A DNA stretch of 64,000 nt from Suillus spraguei (taxonomy: Eukaryota; Basidiomycota; Agaricomycetes; Boletales; Suillaceae), in assembly GCA_016800925.1 (NCBI GenBank), contig JABCPU010000001.1:682001-746000 (forward strand). The letters run 5' to 3'. A program made the position numbers and the translations under genes. Positions 1-10,200 of this stretch are shown one piece after another. Within the stretch, counting starts at the first letter, position 1. Each line of letters opens with the position of its first letter. The notes under the pieces were generated by a model. It did not search any database. It was not told the origin of the DNA and was given only the letters and a program-made list of their open reading frames with translations.

Positions 1-175
1 CATCTGATTCCTGGATTTGCACACAGACACACAGACAATCAATTTGGGCCTTCATTTGGATGTGCCACAGAAGATAGCAATACTGACTTTAGGTATTTCC
101 ATGTGAATCAGTATGTGTTCTCTATAAATTGACATCACTTTGCTAACCTGTCTACCTAGTTTTGTCAACAGCAAC

Positions 176-452
176 ATGTTCATGCGCTTCCGAGGAGGTG
201 GTGTTGGTCACAAAGTAACACAAGAGTGGGACACATTTTTTACAGAATGATGGCACCACGCCATTGCATGAAGAAGAAGTCATTCAGCTTGAAGAGTTGC
301 AAAAGGCCGACATGGTGGATGAAGCCATGGATGATGATGACAGTGATGGGACTGCACCTGAAGAGAACCTGAAAGATGAGGAGAATGAAATTTGGGTTGA
401 TGAGGAGCTAGATGATGGTTGTCTTGCATGTGAGGGATATGGTGCCTTGTAA
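176..452 (+). pseudogene. 3' relic of an unidentified gene
   Basis: An open stretch from 176 reads FMRFRGGGVGHKVTQEWD and hits a stop at 248-250. The reading then continues in another frame from about 247 (NDGTTPLHEEEVIQLEELQK) into a very acidic tail that ends at 452. The frame change falls beside a run of six T, so one lost or gained base joins the two parts. The GGGVGH stretch followed by an acidic tail recalls the C-termini of hypothetical proteins that are common near agaricomycete transposons. That likeness is from memory and weak. No start or catalytic motif is visible, and the window edge cuts the gene. Confidence 0.35.
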
Positions 453-2527
453 ACTAGTGAGGATTACTATCTCTGCTTTTCCTTGCTGGCCATCTATTGA
501 GTAACCAGCCTGACATTAGCTAGCTCCAGGCATATCAGGCATCAGTCAGACTGCAGGCAATATATCATAGTATATCATTTGAATTTCATTATTACAACTA
601 CCTTAGCATGTACTAGTCAGCCTGAACATTCTGTCTATTGTATGACTCAGCCTGATTGTAAATATATTTTGTCATCTGTGCTTGCCATATGTGAGCTAGA
701 CAACCACGGGAGCAGAATCCTAATCAGGCAGCAACAGGATTTTGGACTTTTGGTGATGATGCAGGGCACTATATCTATTGATGCAGGACGTCTCAGGAGG
801 TCAAATAAAGACAGGAATCTCTTCAAATATGTTCCTAAACATGTTTTAAATGTCCTAGATCACACACCTATCAAAAGGACAAAAATGCGAAAGTGTTCTG
901 TTGTGCCCCAGGTTATGCTGAAAGAGGCCTGGAGGAGGAGCAGGCACACAAATAAACAAAAAAGCGGTCTATTATATTATATTATACACATATATGCCAA
1001 ACTAGTACTTATATATGAAGAGAAGCCCATTGTGGTGTGGTGGTGAAGCTGCAGTGAGGTAGTAGGCTGTGAGAATAATTGATATTGTGGAGATTTCCAA
1101 AAACGGGCGATGTTTTTGGTGTTGTGGCGTAATTCCCACAGTAGGTGGCCAAAAAAGCGACAATTGGACTATTGTGGGAATGTCCTGACAGGATCCTCCA
1201 CTGATATATCAGCCCTATGCACCACAGTCAACTATGCACCACAGTAATACGATTACAACTATAGGTGTTTGATGTATCATTCTTACAGTATGGCCTGGTT
1301 TTTGAAAGTTCAGCGTTGCTGTGACTGTAAGAATCAGACATGGCAGGCTTGAAAATTTAAATTCTCAAATGTCACAACTAAACTGCACTCATCCATACAA
1401 GACATAATTTTTCAGTCTTCACCATTGCGCAAGGGCATCCCACCTATGCGAGTGGGAACCTTGATGGTTTGCTTCGACAATCATGATCTAGGATTCATTT
1501 TAGCTCGTGTCATATCTTTCATCTATAGATTCAGGTAACACATAATTTTTCAGTTTTTACCATCACACAAGGGCATCACACCCATGCGAGTGGGAAGCCT
1601 TGATGGTGTGTTTCAATAACCATGATCTGGAATTCATTCTATTGGCTCGTGTCATATCTTTTGTCCATAGACCAGTGTATATATCAAACAGCGCATTGAG
1701 GCTAAGCTAGCGTGGCTGGCTGCGACTTAAAAAATCGTCTTTCCTTCACAAGGTCAAACATTGCAAAGTAACCCCCCCACCAAATTTATGGAAATTGTTG
1801 CGATTGTTAGCTATATATAGTTATTTATGATGATCTAGTCTGTTCACCGGTTCACTGATGGCAGCGTCGGAAGCTCACCGTAAGCATCAAACTTCTTTTT
1901 GACAAGCGAAAATTACTGGTCTTTTGCTGATCAGTGCTTCTAAGTCCCAAAGTTCAATCCAACGCTCATTGAACTGTATTACATAATCATCATATGGCTA
2001 AATACCAGCAGTTGCATCCTCGGCAGGGGGGTCGTTATCTCAATGAAAGTCAGGCTACACAGCCTTCGCCACTGCAACAATATTCACACGTGATGCTACT
2101 ATGCCAGGAAAGATGGCATCATGGAACATCAAGGGAACTATTATCATCGATTGCACAAGTTTTGGTGGTGAAAGACACATGTACATCTTACGCACCAGGT
2201 GAGTATCGAGCGTTGGCGACTCAGCGACAACGAGGACATCCGAGGAATAGTCGATCGAGGAGAGGTAAATGTATGATCTATCTGTCGTATAGCATCAGGG
2301 GGCGTGATGCGACGGAATGATATCGGGCACTTTTGCTGCATGTCAGATTGTGAAGTGAACACGAGGATAATAATAACGTATCAACTCAGACTTGCAATGA
2401 CCTCTTGACCTATACCCCAATCGTGTCCTTGGTGAAGACCTGCTAAGGAACATACATATCGTCGTAAGTGATGATCTTGGACTTTGTTGGATAAAAGCTG
2501 ACATGGAGGTGTACCCTATAGTTAATT
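453..2527. other. No recognisable gene
   Basis: A few short open frames lie here (for example 579-1046 and 1994-2320) but none has a recognisable domain or a convincing exon pattern. The only clear structure is the tandem duplication at 1402-1672. The last few hundred bases hold the presumed promoter of the WD40 gene that starts at 2528. Confidence 0.6.
1402..1672. repeat. Two-copy direct tandem duplication, ~138-bp period
   Basis: Copy one (about 1402-1530) and copy two (about 1540-1672) both run from CATAATTTTTCAGT through CAAGGGCATC, ATGCGAGTGGGAA, CATGATCT and GCTCGTGTCATATCTTT. They differ by scattered substitutions and small indels, so the duplication is not recent. Neither copy looks coding. 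Confidence 0.75.
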
Positions 2528-4333
2528 ATGTCTTCATCTATCATTGGAAGGCAGGAGACATCAACAATAAAGCCCTGCCAGAAATTTGAAGGACATACCA
2601 ATTGGGTCACTGGGGCCATACATCTGCCAGATAGACAACGGATGATGACTTGTTCTTTGGACGGCTCGCTGCGGGTATGGAACCTAAAGAGTGGGAAACA
2701 GATAGGAGACGACTGGAGGGATGGAGATAGCGGAGTGTGGACGATAGCATTGTCTCCCAATGGGAAGAAAGTGGTTAGCGGAAGTAAGGACGGTGGAGTG
2801 AGGTTGTGGGACATCGACACAGGCGAAATCATCATGAAATGGATGGGACATACACAGCTAGTGGTGTCTGTCTGTTGGAGTCAAAATGGTCGGCGGGTGG
2901 TTAGCGGATCACACGATGGGACTGCAAGGGTGTGGGACGTGGAGAACGGAGAGACAATCCTCGGTCCAATCAAGACTGGGCACGAATATGTGTATGCAGT
3001 TGTCTACTCGCCAGATGCGACCATGTTCGCCACCGCTGGACACGATAAGCTGAGTCCTGGATCGCTGACATACGGGTCCGTAATCAAAATTTGGGATGAG
3101 AAGACGGGCGAGCTTGTTGTCACTCTCAAAGGACACACAAATTGGGTGTGGTGTCTGGCTTGGACCGCAGATGGGAAAACGCTTATCTCCGGGTCAGTCG
3201 ATTGCTCGATTAGGACATGGAATACCCAAACATGTAAGGAGATCGCCGTCTTGGATGGGCACACCGATGCTGTCTATGCCATTGCAATATCTCCGAATGG
3301 GCGCATCCTCGCGAGCGCGTCATGGGACAATACAGCGCGATTATGGAATCTCGACAACGGCCAGCCCATCAGTTCTCCCCTTCATCATATTAATTTCCCG
3401 ACTCGTTGCGTGTCCTTTTCGTCAGATGGAAAGCTACTGGCTACTGGCTGCTTTGACCGTAATGCATACATGTGGGATGTTATCGCGATATTGAATGAAA
3501 CTGGCCTCGACGACCTTTTGGACAAGCCCGACAAGTCGCTACCGGCTGTATGTGAAACTTTCCTAAACACTGTTTCTCAAAGCTTACGCATTCTAGGTTG
3601 GTGCTACACAACCCAAGGCTGTTCGTCAGCCAATCAAGGTTTCTAATCGGATACCTCAAGGTTTTTTCAATGATATACCAAATCGTGCTCAGGTACGTCG
3701 TTGATTTTGTTTCACTCAATCCTGTTTTCATCACAATACTCTCAGTTATCTGAATACCCTCTATCACCGCCATCGCATAGACGCACCCTCCATAGCCGTT
3801 TTCTATCGTTTTTCCGCCTCACACACCCAGATGTACATGATGCGCCATCCAGACCTCGTCCTTTCCATTGGGTTCGAAATCGTCTCTTTTCCAGACAAAG
3901 CGGCGCAGATATCGAGTTGGACGAGCCTCCCTCAACAGTAGTCGACGTCCCGCATTGCCAGGCTAAACGTGTATGTAACTTTATCCTTCTCGAATGTTCA
4001 ATTCTTCCTGATATCTTCTTCTTCTTCAATTTCTTTCTCACGTAGAGAAACGCTTCAGCAAGAGAGAGACGGAGGCCAATTCCAAGGCCAATGCGGACAA
4101 ATGCTACCGCAGGAAGCTCACGCACTCCTAATAGCACTCTCGCGCAGCAATCTGGCGGTACGGCTCAAGCCAAATTATCCCCGCAGTCGCATACTGCCGT
4201 CTCTACAGCGCCTCCAGTCGTCGGAAATACAGCTTCGAGCACTACCCCTCATGTTACGATAAAATACCCTACACTCTGGATTCGTTTCTGGCTTTGCATC
4301 TGTTGTGCCTCTCCCGAGTATACACATGGTTAG
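2528..4333 (+). CDS. WD40-repeat protein with hydrophobic C-terminus
   Basis: The first exon (2528-3547) encodes about seven WD40 blades. Clear blade ends are SLDGSLRVWNLKSG, SKDGGVRLWDIDTG, SHDGTARVWDVENG, SVDCSIRTWNTQT and SWDNTARLWNLDNG, giving a beta-propeller scaffold. Later exons inferred from GT..AG sites are 3597-3692, 3746-3970 and 4046-4333. They add a basic, proline- and serine-rich tail ending in the short hydrophobic, Cys-rich segment IRFWLCICCASPEYTHG. This layout, propeller then disordered tail then Cys-rich hydrophobic end, is one I recall from many agaricomycete WD40 proteins of unknown role. The partner is unknown. The ATG is the first in a frame that runs straight into blade one. 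A decayed fragment of a related gene lies at 6905-7090. Confidence 0.85.
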
Positions 4334-5050
4334 CATTAACTTCGTCATTTACGAAGATATGTTTTGCCTCATCATCCCTCAAATATATACGATGTAGATA
4401 TGAAGTTTACCGTACGTGTCACATACCCAGTCAGTTGACAGGGTCACTGATTTGGAAAGGTGACTCTGGCAAGTCTCCCATGAGATCGCGTTTCACGCTC
4501 GATATCGTGACTCGCCCACCAGATGTCATCAAACATGCGGGAACTCGTCGTTCCAGACACTTCCAACCTGGGATGCAGAAAATAATACTTACCAGTATAG
4601 ATCCTTACGGGAAACTACCGGCGGAATACAGCACTTGACCGGTCGCTATGTAGTACAATCAGCCTTCACGGAACTGAAAACTGCAAGGGATATTCTCAGT
4701 GTGTAGGGAGATGATTTTGCTGAAATGGATTGCCATCAGCATGTCTTTGGTATACAGTTGAAATGGTCATAATGCATACTGATGAGACCACCAAAATGTT
4801 AGGGACCGGTAGCTTACGATTGTTACTACTGATCTGCACAACGAACCCAAATTCCATGGATCGTATGTAATCATCGAGAACTTACAGACAAACATCAGAC
4901 ATGAGTGGGAAAAAAATGGAGTAGCTATGAGTGTGATGGGGATGCTACATTCCGAATCCTGTGAACAGTAAATACAAGAGCGACATGAAAGAAAATCATT
5001 AATACGTGATAACAAGACATCATCCAGTACATAAAATTGAGATTTTCAGA
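4334..5050. other. No recognisable gene
   Basis: I see no domain, RNA gene or repeat here. The right edge (5050-5125) holds sequence matching the intron that follows the NLR helical domain at 48892-48945, so the duplicated NLR relic on the minus strand extends slightly into it. Confidence 0.5.
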
Positions 5051-5125
5051 CTCGTGACCCTGCGTCTTCAATGAGACGATGTTCCTGTGTGCACAGGTGA
5101 GGCGTTTCAACATAATCATTGAAGG

Positions 5126-5623
5126 TCAGCATACCTTTGCAATTTTCTGCCCTTCGGATAAAACGGCGAGGCAAGACTGTAGACCCTTCAAACACCACTG
5201 GCGTTCGAGCCAAGCAAGGAGATGTTGATTCCAGAATGACTTGAAGATATGTTCAAGCGCATCGTTCCATGGTGTAGGAGCTCGCGAGAGATGGACGGCC
5301 CAATTTTGGCATGCATACTTGAGAGCATCGGAGGTTAATTGACTTCGCTCCCGTGCTTCGGTTGCGAAAATCGTGAACGTGGTCATAGCATGGATGACCT
5401 TGATGTCTGGAAAATTTTGTATTGATGCAAGAGTAGAATGATCCTGGGGCCTTAACGCCAGGAACGTCGGGAACATCAAGAAATCTGGTAAGCTCTTAAA
5501 CTCCTGGATTGCTTGAAAAGCCGGTGGTAAATGCCATAGTGGAATATCTGCGCACTTGATGATTGTTTCCAACGTGTTCGAGAAGTCTTCCATCGTCACC
5601 CAGACAGATGCTGCAGGGGTCAA
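5126..5623 (-). pseudogene. NLR helical-domain relic (copy of 48394-48891)
   Basis: The minus-strand translation runs from TPAASVWVTMEDFSNTLE to GLQSCLAVLSEGQKIAK. It matches the C-terminal helical part of the NACHT gene at 44.8 kb nearly residue for residue, with landmarks FKSLPDFLMFP, RAPTPWNDALEHIF and WLERQWCLKGLQ. In agaricomycete NACHT-WD40 proteins a segment of this kind normally joins the NACHT module to the WD40 propeller (from memory). A GTATGCTGACC donor follows, as in the other copy, but no SNF2 tail or propeller comes after it. The upstream repeat array is out of frame in places and carries an insertion, so this locus is probably dead. Confidence 0.75.
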
Positions 5624-5639
5624 CTGCCATGCTTGTCCA

Positions 5640-6440
5640 TGGGATGTCTTAAGCTACCCTCGTCCGCTCTGGGTATGTAGCCACTCTCGTCCGCCCACCA
5701 TCTGCAGCCACTCTCGCCCACTGAGTGTCAGCAGCCACTCTTGCCCACTCTGTGTCTGTAGCCATTTTTGGCCATATTCCGTCTGCAGCCCACCTAGGGT
5801 CTGCAGCCACTCTTGTCCGCCCGAAGTCTGCAACCATTTTCGTATTAAGTCTAGACACAGCGTCAGCCTAATGTAAACGGTCCATCAGTGTCTAGGTGTA
5901 GTCTGAATAAATAAAAGCTCACCCTCAGTCGTGATGGAACAGACTGAGGGGAGAGGATACGTGAGGCGATACAATAAGGGTTGGTTTGTATTCCAACCAG
6001 TTAACTCCGCTGCCGTGTGGCTCAACGCGTCGGCGTGCGTAGCACTAACATTTCGCCCTTCAGGGGTTAGGAACCAATCTTGTGCGCTCTGGGTCAGTAG
6101 CTACTCTCGCCCGTAAAAGGTGTCTAGCCATGCATACCCAATGGGAGGCTGCATGTCGCGCTGCCACTCTCTTCCGCTCTGTGTTCGCAGCCATTCATTC
6201 TCATCCTATATCTCCAGCCACTCTTGCCCGCCCTTGGTGTGGAGCCCACTCTCGGTGTCTAGCCACTTTCGCCCGCTCTCGGTGTGCAGCCACTTTCGCC
6301 CGCTCTCGGTGTCCACCCACTTTCGCCCGCTCTGTGTGTCCAGCCACTCTCGTCCGCTCTCGGTGTCCACCCACTGTTGTCCACTCCGGGTGTCTATCCA
6401 CTGTTTCCCGCTCTCGGCGTCCAGCCACTGCCAGTTGTCC
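5640..6440 (-). repeat. WLD 27-bp repeat array, relic copy
   Basis: The minus strand carries tandem 27-bp units encoding variants of (E/K)WL(D/Q)T.SGR, such as KQWIDTRSGQQWVDTESGRE. The array is broken into two blocks (about 5640-5837 and 6056-6440) by the insertion at 5843-6050. The outer block is in frame with the SNF2-like segment at 6440-6511. The inner block is shifted, reading mostly as TRVAAD in the open frame. It is the same repeat family as 46350-48390 but with far fewer copies. Confidence 0.8.
5843..6050. mobile_element. 208-bp insertion with 5-bp target duplication, solo-LTR-like
   Basis: The sequence TTTCG occurs at 5838-5842 and again at 6051-6055, and the 208 bp between are absent from the matching place in the 48.1-48.2 kb copy of the repeat array. 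Read on the minus strand the insert begins TGTTAGTGCTACG and ends GACTTAATA. Size, 5-bp duplication and TG start suggest a small solo LTR or TRIM-type remnant, but the 3' end is not CA, so the class is uncertain. Confidence 0.65.
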
Positions 6441-6870
6441 AAACGATCGGTTTGGATAACCTTGTCATCTATATCGAGTTCGCGCACGAGCATACATGGC
6501 TTCTTCGACACTCGTTTCCGTGATGTGATGTAGTGGCCAATACGGTGAGCAGAGCCTGAAGATCAGCGTGGGGATTCCCAAGACCATGATTATCATCAGC
6601 ATGCGTGTCCAAACAATAGCTAGAATCTGATTCACCAGTAACCACCCAAGTTGCAAACTTGGGCGTCAGCGTAGAGAATGACGCAAACAGTATCTGCAGT
6701 TTGAAAACTGAGACCTAAACTACCAGCTCGTGTCGAAGACTTTTAATTTCGTATTGAACTGTTGTATATGCAGGGCACACTCCAGAAGTTTCTCCGTCTT
6801 GACAGTGGCTGTCAAAACAGAGAAACTTCCAGCCTATACTTTATTATCTAGAAGAAAATGACTTGGTAGA
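6440..6870 (-). pseudogene. Duplicated SNF2 ATPase helicase-end fragment
   Basis: On the minus strand this matches the SNF2 gene at about 42220-42685, introns included. Shared landmarks are CATGTACAACAGTTCAATG-like sequence, CTGACGCC before the microexon, GAATCC-CACGCTGATCTTCAGGCT, and the coding stretch [17 protein letters not shown]. Because introns are kept it is a DNA-level duplication, not a retrocopy. Splice sites and coding sequence are damaged; for example the segment encoding the RIGQT region is shortened. The last codons (DDKVIQTDRLDN) run without a stop into the WLD array at 6440, exactly where SNF2 would read FDNKST. Confidence 0.85.
6785..6829. repeat. Near-perfect 21-bp hairpin inside the SNF2 relic
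   Basis: GAAGTTTCTCCGTCTTGACAG (6785-6805) is followed by a 3-nt loop TGG and then CTGTCAAAACAGAGAAACTTC (6809-6829). The arms pair at 19 of 21 positions. Both arms resemble the SNF2 coding stretch at 42238-42258 (GAAGTATCTCCGTCTTGACGG), one in each orientation, so it looks like a fold-back duplication created when the relic formed. Confidence 0.85.
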
Positions 6871-6904
6871 AGCAATTATCAGCAGAGGTAGGGCAATCAT
6901 AGAA

Positions 6905-7090
6905 ATCGACACGAGTGATGAGCGGATCGACGATGGGACAGCAAAAGTGTGGAGGGGAGAAACAGTATTGGGTCTAAGCAAGACTGGGCAGATGTGCTAA
7001 GCATGTGCATCAGATACTGTCATCAAAAATTGCGACGTGCAGATTTGAAGAGAGCGCGGAGTAAAACTCTGGGATGCGAAGACGGATGAA
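6905..7090 (+). pseudogene. Decayed WD40 gene fragment
   Basis: Broken plus-strand reading gives DDGTAKVW, GETVLGLSKTG and KLWDAKTDE, with stops and gaps between. The order and wording match the WD40 gene at 2528-4333 around 2910-3115 (DGTARVW, GETILGPIKTG, KIWDEKTGE). It appears to be a short, old duplicate fragment lying between the SNF2 relic and the ABC transporter. Confidence 0.6.
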
Positions 7091-7223
7091 TAAGCGTGAC
7101 TCCCACATAACTCTCTACTCATAACTCGAGCTACATAATAGACCGGTGCCTCCGCACCACTAAAAAGAGGGTATTCTAACACTAGCTAATGAGATACATA
7201 TCAGGCATTACTCTAAATTCCCA

Positions 7224-10200
7224 CTACTTCTTGCTCAGTGCCTGCAGCTGGACAAACTCGTAATAATCTCCTCTCAGCGCAAGAAGCTCATCATGGGTTC
7301 CAGATTCACTGACCCTACCCTCCTTGATGAAATGTCTGTTGTAAAGTAGTGAGAAAGCGTTCGCGAGCGACGATGCTCTCGGTCGACTCACATGCGATCA
7401 GCGTTCTGGATAGTCGAAAGACGGTGAGCGATGGCAATGGTGGTGCGACCTGTCGCAGCCTTGTCAAGAGCTTCTTGCACTACTTTCTCTGAATTCGAAT
7501 CAAGGGCCGATGTCGCTTCGTCGAGAAGAAGAACCTTGGGGTTCCGAATCAATGCGCGAGCGATTGCTATACGCTCTGGATCATGTTGTCAGCTCACGAA
7601 AATGGTATCTGTCATGAATTATACACACGCTTCTGACCCCCCGATAGCTGAGATCCCTTGCCACCGACTTCGGTATTGAACCCACTAATATTATCACATC
7701 AGTACGCCTCAAGTGCTCGTAGTATGAAGTCTTACCCAGGAAGCGATTGGATAAAATCTAGTATGTTGGCATCACGGCAGGCAGCCTCTATTTCTTCTTG
7801 TGTGACCTCAGATTCTGGTCTAGCAGCACCGAGCAAGATATTGAAGCGGATAGTTCCCGCGTACAAAGTCTGCAAGGCAAGCAGTCAGCTCTCTCTACCA
7901 ACAGATCAACATAACGGTGATATTCACGGGTTCTTGTGACACAAGTGAAATCTGCTGTCGATATGCCTGGATGTTAAACTCGTCGATAAGCTCTCCATCG
8001 AGCGAGACCCGTCCGGAAACTGGATCGTAGAAACGCTCTAGTAGCTGGATGCTAAATGGGCTCTTATTAGCCCGGTTTGGATACGGTACAATAACAAAAC
8101 TTACACCGTGCTTTTACCGCAACCACTAGAGCCGACCAAGGCAACATAGGTTCCAGGTTCGACAGTAAGCGTGAGGCCACGAAGAACCTTGATTCTGGGA
8201 CGTGTGGGATAGCTGAAATGAACGTTCTCCAGCTGTATCCGGCCCTCCATAGTTTCGCTCGGAACACTTTTGCCTTCGGTTGACTCTGCATCAATCGCGG
8301 GAGTTAAATCAAGGAGCCTGATAATCGAGTTGGCAGCCCCTTTGGCCGTTGAGACGTCAGGCACAAAGGTAAATATGTTACCAGCTTGCATTGCAGAAAA
8401 TACCGTGCTCTGTCAATGCGTTGTTCACATCAACAATATCCGGAGGTCGAAAAAATAACCATACCACTAAAGCAGTGAAGAATGATTGTGTAGACAACTC
8501 CAGACGCGAAACGAGCGTAGCGCCATACCAGACGACTAGAGCAGTCACCCAGAAACCTGTACCTTGAGAGAATGCATACAGCAAGTTGCTCCAGAGCGCT
8601 GTCCTATTGGATTTTCTGATGGGTCCTTCCAAGCTCCGTCTGTAAGCGTCAAGGCAGTGCTCTTCTCGGGTCAATGATGCAACGGTGCGAATGGCTGCAG
8701 TAGCTTCGCAGGCAACCTGAGCAGAGCTTTCTTGCGCTTTCTTGTTCCGCTGATCTTTCAGAACAACGACTTGCTAGAAGGCATTCAGCGCGACGAGAGC
8801 TTATTACGCAAGTCACATACCAAACGTATATAGCCACCGCAAATGACAATAGGGATACAGGCTAATAAACAACGACATGTGTAAGACAAATGCGTAAAAT
8901 CGGAAGACGGGACGTACCCATGCCGACAGCAGCCGTCTGCCAAGCATATACATAACCGATGACCAGACCAACAAATAGAGTCGCGATAGATTGGACGATT
9001 CTAACCGAAGTCAGTCGCGACACCACTTTGGGACGAATCGTGATGCTCACGTTCCAAGAGTTACGCCGGCGAGACCATTGAACCTCTGGGGGTTATCGCT
9101 CAAGCTTGACGTCAAAGCACCAGTCTTACAGAGTCGAAAAATGAGGGTTCAGCACGAGCTGGAGGAGTTATGATACTCACGCTGTTCTTGTCGTTGTCAA
9201 AGAACTCGACTGCGGCCATGAGTGAGAAAATAAATGTAGCGATTAAGCTCTCAGCACTCACTGTCTTGTCGCAGGATGGCTTTGAAGCTCAGAGAACGGA
9301 GCTTGGCAGTCAAGACAGCGGCAGCAGAAGAAAAGAGGTAATTCTGGAAACCCGTAAATATGGCGCTCAAGATGGCAAGGACGAAAAACCTGGCTTGAAA
9401 TGAGCACTAGTATGATCCCCAGGAAATATGTAAACTCAACCAGAGAGCATTCTGGTCGCCTTGGGAGCGACGCTCAGAATTTGTGGTCGAGCTAAAACCG
9501 GAGATTGCGCGCCCTGCCAGTCATGGGATAAACGACTTCCGTTTTATCCGGCGAAAGGACTTACCAAAGATAATACCAGAGCAAGGATAAGCGGCACCAT
9601 TGCCTGCGGAAACACGTGAGCCCAGTGGGTAATATGTGCTTTGTGAACTCACATATGGCAAAGATAGCTCCAATCAGATATAGATAGAGCCCTTCGCGGT
9701 GAAGCATAGCAACGCGTCTCATCAAATAGAACAGGCCATGGTTATCTTCTGGAGTCTGGTCTCCTGCTTCCTCCTTCAATTGACTGACGACATCGCTTCC
9801 GATAGAGTGAATGGTGCTCTTCCGCTGGAGGAATTCCTCTGGCCTGGGCTTTTCGAAATCTGTATCGTCGCTTGATATCACTGCATCATCATCTTCGCGA
9901 ACCTCGCGGAGAGACTGGGCTGCGACGAGACGAGAGTATGCGCCATTCTCGTCTGCCAAAAGTTCCGCATGACTCCCTCGCTCCAGTACGAGTCCATCCC
10001 CCATCACAAGTATGCAGTCAGCGTCTTTAATCGTTGACAAGCGGTGAGCAATGGTAATGGTGGTTCTACCAGTAGCTGCCTTGTCCAGAGCATCTTGTAC
10101 GATCGCTTCTGACTGAGTGTCGAGGGCGCTCGTTGCTTCATCAAGGAGCAAGATCTTCGGATCCGACACAATAGCTCGCGCGATCGCAATCCGTTGTTTT

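Noticed and set aside
579..1046. Open frame of 155 codons
   Set aside because: No recognisable domain, no exon pattern, and a composition like the surrounding non-coding DNA.
6785..6829. Hairpin as a microRNA-like or terminator element
   Set aside because: Both arms derive from SNF2 coding sequence inside a relic, which explains the pairing without an RNA function.
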